Part shown: positions 6,802 to 10,145 of the stretch, piece after piece
Numbering within the stretch: the stretch's first letter is position 1
Layout: each line of letters begins with the position of its first letter
NCBI GenBank assembly: GCA_020352595.1
Contig: CP070682.1
Span: 1,852,524-1,862,668, forward strand
Source of the DNA: a bacterium
Lineage (GTDB): Bacteria > BMS3Abin14
Reading direction: 5' to 3'
DNA length: 10,145 nt
Position numbers and translations under genes: made by a program
Notes under the pieces: generated by a model
Told to the model about the DNA's origin: nothing
The model's input: only the letters and a program-made list of their open reading frames with translations
Database searches by the model: none

Positions 6802-8009
6802 GGTGGCGAGCCTCCTTGAGCAGCGAGGGCCTCGTCGAGAGCCTGGAGGAATGCGTCCACGTCCTCTTCAGCGATGTTGAGGGGAGGGGTGAAGCGCAGG
6901 GTCCGCTCCGCGACGGCCGTGACGAGGTAGCCCCTCTCGAGCAGGTCCTTGACCACGGGCGCCGCGGCCACGGTCAGTTCCATGCCCAGCAGCAGCCCCA
7001 TACCCCTGATGTTCTTGACCACGGGATGCCTGCCGGCAAGATCCTCGAGGGCCGCCCGGAAGCGGTTTCCGAGAGTTCGGGCGCGGGAAGACAGGTCCTC
7101 CCTGACGAGGACGTCGAGGGTGGCCAGGGCGGCGGCGCAGGCAAGGGCGTTCCCGCCGAAGGTGCTCCCGTGGGATCCCGGAGCCATGACGGCGGCCAAC
7201 TCGCCGCCCGCCAGCACGGCGCCCATGGGGAAGCCGTTGGCCAGCGCCTTGGCGAGGGTCAGGACATCCGGTCTTATGCCCAGGGCCTGATAGGCGAAAA
7301 GAGCCCCGCATCGGCCCATGCCGGTCTGGACCTCGTCGAGCATGAGCGGCACGTCCTGCTCCGTGCAGAGCCGGGCGGCCTCCTTGAGGAACGCCGGGTC
7401 GAAGGGATGCACGCCGCCTTCGCCCTGGACCGGTTCGAGAAAGAGGGCGCACGCCAGGGGCAGGTGCTTCTCCAGGGCAGCCAGATCCCCCGGCTGGATG
7501 TGGACGAAGCCCTCCGGATAGGGGGAGAAGGCCGCCATGTGGTGTTTGGGGTCGGTGGCGGTAAGGGCCTTCATGGTCCTGCCGTGAAAGGCGCCGTAAA
7601 AGCTGATGACCAGGTTCCTGTCGGGCCCGTACTTCTCGTAGGACCTCTTGCGGGCCAGTTTGATGGCCGCCTCGGATGCCTCAGCACCGCTGTTGCAGAA
7701 AAAGACGCGGTCCAGGGAGGCGAGTCCTGTCAGGCGTGCGGCCAGTTCCAGCTGCCTGTCGGAGAAGTACCAGTTGGAGACGTGGACCAGGCGCCGCGCC
7801 TGGTCCTGGATGGCGGCGGTGACCTCCGGGTGACAGTGGCCCAGGTTGCAGGAGGCGATGCCGGCCACGAAGTCGACGTATTCGCGGCCGTCGGTGTCCC
7901 AGAGCCGCGCTCCGGAGCCCCTCTCGAACACCACGGGAAACTGCCTGTAGTTGGGGAAGAGCGTGGTGCGGGCCATCCCCAGCAGTTCGGTTGTGCCGGG
8001 CCGCGTCAA
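6798..8009 (-). CDS. argD: acetylornithine aminotransferase
   Basis: ArgD is a PLP class-III transaminase converting N-acetylglutamate semialdehyde and glutamate to N-acetylornithine and 2-oxoglutarate. In the 403-residue product, NSGAEA (106-111), the pyridine-nitrogen aspartate D225 in LDEVQTG, and the Schiff-base lysine K254 in LAKALANG are all in place; the N-terminal [14 protein letters not shown] segment is typical of ArgD. ArgD proteins often also serve as succinyl-diaminopimelate aminotransferase, which would link this gene to lysA; that cannot be read from sequence. The start is a TTG (8009) overlapping the argB stop by 4 bases (TTGA), with GGAG 8 bases upstream. A later in-frame ATG in GMARTTLF (residue 12) is possible but gives a shorter N-terminus. 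Confidence 0.95.
   Translation of the reverse strand: MTRPGTTELLGMARTTLFPNYRQFPVVFERGSGARLWDTDGREYVDFVAGIASCNLGHCHPEVTAAIQDQARRLVHVSNWYFSDRQLELAARLTGLASLDRVFFCNSGAEASEAAIKLARKRSYEKYGPDRNLVISFYGAFHGRTMKALTATDPKHHMAAFSPYPEGFVHIQPGDLAALEKHLPLACALFLEPVQGEGGVHPFDPAFLKEAARLCTEQDVPLMLDEVQTGMGRCGALFAYQALGIRPDVLTLAKALANGFPMGAVLAGGELAAVMAPGSHGSTFGGNALACAAALATLDVLVREDLSSRARTLGNRFRAALEDLAGRHPVVKNIRGMGLLLGMELTVAAAPVVKDLLERGYLVTAVAERTLRFTPPLNIAEEDVDAFLQALDEALAAQGGSPP
6811..6817 (-). promoter_or_regulatory. Shine-Dalgarno supporting the GTG start of argF
   Basis: AAGGAGG on the minus strand within the 3' end of argD, 9 bases before the GTG at 6801. It is the best match to the 16S rRNA tail among the arginine genes here and compensates for the non-AUG start. 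Confidence 0.7.
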
Positions 8010-8887
8010 GGCAGGATCTCCGTCCCGATGCCGGTCTGTGTGAAGATCTCCAGCAGGACCGCGTGGTCCACCCGGCCGTCGACGATGTGTACCTTCATTA
8101 CGCCGCCGTCCAGGGCGGCGGTGGCCGCCTCGACCTTGGGGATCATGCCGCCGTGGACCACCCCGTCGGCCACCATCTCCTGGAGGGTCTTCCTGTTCAG
8201 GGAGGAGACGAGCTGCCCCTTCTCGTCCGTGATGCCGGGCACGTCGGTCATGAGGAGCAGCTTTTCCGCCTTGAGGGCCGAGGCCAGGGAGCCGGCCACC
8301 GAATCCGCGTTGATGTTGTAGGTGTTTCCATCCGCGTCCACGCCCACGGGGGCGATGACGGGGATGAAATTGCCCTCGTCGAGCCGATGGATGACTTCGG
8401 GGTGAACCCTGGTGACCCTGCCCACACGGCCCGGGTCGATGATCTCCGGCGGCCCGTCGCCCACCCGTGCTCCCTCGATGAGGATCTTCTCGGCGTAGAA
8501 GAGGCCCCCGTCCTTTCCGGTGAGCCCTACGGCTTTGCCGCCGTGCTTCTGGATCAGGGCGACGATCTCCTTGTTCACCTTGCCGCCGAGCACCATTTCC
8601 ACGACGTCCATGGTCTCCTCGTCTGTGACCCTGTGTCCGCGGACGAACTTGGTCTCCTTGCCCATCTTGGCCAGAGTCTGCCCGATCTGGGGTCCTCCGC
8701 CGTGGACGATGACCGGTTTAATGCCGATGTATCGCAGGAGGATGATATCCTCGGCGAACTTCGACCTGAGGTTGTCGCTCACCATGGCGCTGCCGCCGTA
8801 CTTTATGACCACCGTCCTCCCCCAGAACTTCTTGATGTACGGGAGGGCCTCGAGCAGGATGTCGGCCTTTCTGATCAGTTCTTTCAT
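8006..8887 (-). CDS. argB: acetylglutamate kinase
   Basis: ArgB phosphorylates N-acetylglutamate, the second step and usual control point of the pathway. The 293-residue amino-acid-kinase-fold protein shows VIKYGGSAM (27-35) with the catalytic K29, HGGGPQI (62-68), the NINAD segment (191-195), GGMIPK (246-251) and the C-terminal TGIGTEI (285-291). The roughly 20-residue helix before the first strand is a feature of hexameric, arginine-inhibited kinases (Thermotoga, Pseudomonas) and is lacking in the E. coli enzyme, so feedback inhibition by arginine is likely; that is inferred from family knowledge. The ATG at 8887 overlaps the preceding stop as ATGA, with AAGGTGG upstream. Confidence 0.97.
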   Translation of the reverse strand: MKELIRKADILLEALPYIKKFWGRTVVIKYGGSAMVSDNLRSKFAEDIILLRYIGIKPVIVHGGGPQIGQTLAKMGKETKFVRGHRVTDEETMDVVEMVLGGKVNKEIVALIQKHGGKAVGLTGKDGGLFYAEKILIEGARVGDGPPEIIDPGRVGRVTRVHPEVIHRLDEGNFIPVIAPVGVDADGNTYNINADSVAGSLASALKAEKLLLMTDVPGITDEKGQLVSSLNRKTLQEMVADGVVHGGMIPKVEAATAALDGGVMKVHIVDGRVDHAVLLEIFTQTGIGTEILP

Positions 8888-10143
8888 GTGGCCACCTTGG
8901 TCTTGAGCCGGTCAAGTTCCCGGATCTTTTCCCGGATCTCCTTGTTGGCCTCCTCGAGCTGCTTGTTGGTCTCCACCACCTCGTCAATGCTCTTGATGAG
9001 GTTCTGATAGAGCCAGGCCTGTTTGATGGCCATGGAAGCCTGGGGCGAGACTGCCTCCAGGATCTCCCTGTCCCAGCCGTCGAAGGGAAGGCCATCCTGT
9101 TTGTTGTACACTGCAAGCACACCCAGGACCTTGCCGTTGGCCTTGATGGGCGTCACGGCGATGTTCCTCGGCTCCAGTCCATGGGGGAAGTCAGAGGCGG
9201 TATCCACGTTGGCGTTGCCCGAGATGGTGTTCTCGATGGTCACCTTGCCTTTGGATATGACCTTCGCCATGACGCCGCTGCCCACAGGCACGGCCCCCTT
9301 GGGCTTGCGCAGCCTTTCCTCCGGAGACACGTGTTCGAAGGCGATCTGCTTTCCTTTAGGGTCGGAGAAGACGAGAGCGCCGGCCGCCGCCCTCAGTCCG
9401 GTCATGACCTTGCTCAGCAGGCTTCTGTAGATCTCGCTGGGGTCCACGCTGGAGACGAGGGTCTGGACGATCTCGTTGATGAACTTGAGCTTGAGGGCCT
9501 CCCTCTCCATCTTCTTGACCATGAAGATGGTGGCGATGCTCATGGACATCTGGTTGGCCAGCGTGTTGAGTATGGCCAGTTCGCCCTCCGTGAAGGGTGT
9601 CCTGTTCCTCTTGTCGTTGACGCTGATGACGCCGATGACCTTTCTGCCCAGGATGAGGGGGGTCACAATGAAGGATTGGGACTCGTACTGGCGCGTGTAC
9701 TCGTTGATCTTCGCTTTGGGGTTTTTCGTCGCGTCCTCGACCAGCATCGGCTTGCCTTCGCTGGCCACCTGGCCCGCGATCCCCTGGGTGACGGGCTGGC
9801 GGATATTGGGGATCTTGCTGGGCAGGATCCAGTTGGATTTGGCCATGAGAAGCTCCTTGCCGTCACGGCTCAGGAGCATGAGCGACACCTTCTTGGCCTC
9901 GAGGACCTCCGCGATGAGTTCGATGGATTTGGAGAGGAATTCGCTCTCCCTGATGATCTCCTCGGTGGGAAGGTCCTCCCAGTCCACCTGTGTCAGTTCG
10001 CTGGTCTGCTTTTCCAGGAGCCTGAGCCTCTCCACCTGATGGTCGATGGTATCCTGCAGCTGCCTCTTCTCCATGAGGTGCCGGATGATGACGAGGACGT
10101 CCTCGACCTTGATGGGCTTGTTCAGGAACCAGGCCGCTCCTCT
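8884..10143 (-). CDS. receiver-GAF-GAF signalling protein (5' end missing)
   Basis: The frame is open to the edge of the window; an internal ATG at 10074 is unlikely to be the true start because the 23 codons before it read as the end of a response-regulator receiver domain: hydrophobic residues, then the conserved K-P pair in [11 protein letters not shown], then the last helix. After a helical linker come GAF domain 1 (about residues 45-185 counted from ATG 10074) with [15 protein letters not shown], and GAF domain 2 (about 205-355) with [16 protein letters not shown] charged coiled coil (about 360-394) ends the protein. No histidine kinase, cyclase or DNA-binding domain follows, so it probably works by dimerisation or partner binding. 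GAF ligands cannot be predicted. Its TGA overlaps the argB start by 4 bases, which implies co-transcription. The phospho-acceptor aspartate is outside the window. Confidence 0.88.
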   Translation of the reverse strand, partial: RGAAWFLNKPIKVEDVLVIIRHLMEKRQLQDTIDHQVERLRLLEKQTSELTQVDWEDLPTEEIIRESEFLSKSIELIAEVLEAKKVSLMLLSRDGKELLMAKSNWILPSKIPNIRQPVTQGIAGQVASEGKPMLVEDATKNPKAKINEYTRQYESQSFIVTPLILGRKVIGVISVNDKRNRTPFTEGELAILNTLANQMSMSIATIFMVKKMEREALKLKFINEIVQTLVSSVDPSEIYRSLLSKVMTGLRAAAGALVFSDPKGKQIAFEHVSPEERLRKPKGAVPVGSGVMAKVISKGKVTIENTISGNANVDTASDFPHGLEPRNIAVTPIKANGKVLGVLAVYNKQDGLPFDGWDREILEAVSPQASMAIKQAWLYQNLIKSIDEVVETNKQLEEANKEIREKIRELDRLKTKVAT

Positions 10144-10145
10144 GC

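Noticed and set aside
6816..8321. A 501-codon plus-strand open frame opposite argD and part of argB, with a similar one at 4921-6198 opposite argG and argF.
   Set aside because: Both are antisense shadows of genes with complete catalytic motifs, and both have low-complexity composition without domains.

Overview
The window is a compact, GC-rich, single-strand gene cluster; every credible gene reads on the minus strand, so transcription runs from base 10145 towards base 1. It holds most of the arginine pathway (argB, argD, argF, argG, argH) and the last step of lysine synthesis (lysA). The argBDFGH order, followed by a small CGxKGP lipoprotein and lysA, resembles Desulfobacterota (former Deltaproteobacteria) such as Geobacter-type genomes, and the lipoprotein indicates a diderm. 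The phylum is inferred from gene order and composition, not from a marker gene.

Layout in transcription order: (1) 10143-8884, the C-terminal part of a signalling protein: the tail of a response-regulator receiver domain, two GAF domains and a coiled coil; its start lies outside the window. (2) argB, argD and argF, each joined to the preceding gene by a 4-base stop/start overlap (ATGA, TTGA, GTGA). (3) argG after a 54-base gap. (4) A Nudix hydrolase starting on the last base of the argG stop codon, then a divergent nitrilase-fold protein 3 bases downstream; this pair sits between argG and argH, which are often adjacent. (5) A 174-base gap, then argH. (6) An LptM-type lipoprotein starting inside argH, then lysA. 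(7) A 123-base spacer with alternative hairpins, and the first four codons of another gene.

ArgB, ArgD, ArgF, ArgG and ArgH carry N-acetylglutamate through acetylornithine, citrulline and argininosuccinate to arginine. argC and argJ/argE/argA are not in the window. ArgD-type transaminases can often also serve in diaminopimelate synthesis, and LysA decarboxylates diaminopimelate, so the cluster combines the two basic amino acid pathways. The close packing from the signalling protein through the nitrilase-like gene suggests one transcript with translational coupling. The least expected parts are the Nudix/nitrilase pair inside the arginine genes and the receiver-GAF-GAF protein overlapping argB. 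I saw no tRNA, rRNA, CRISPR array, insertion sequence or clear rho-independent terminator.
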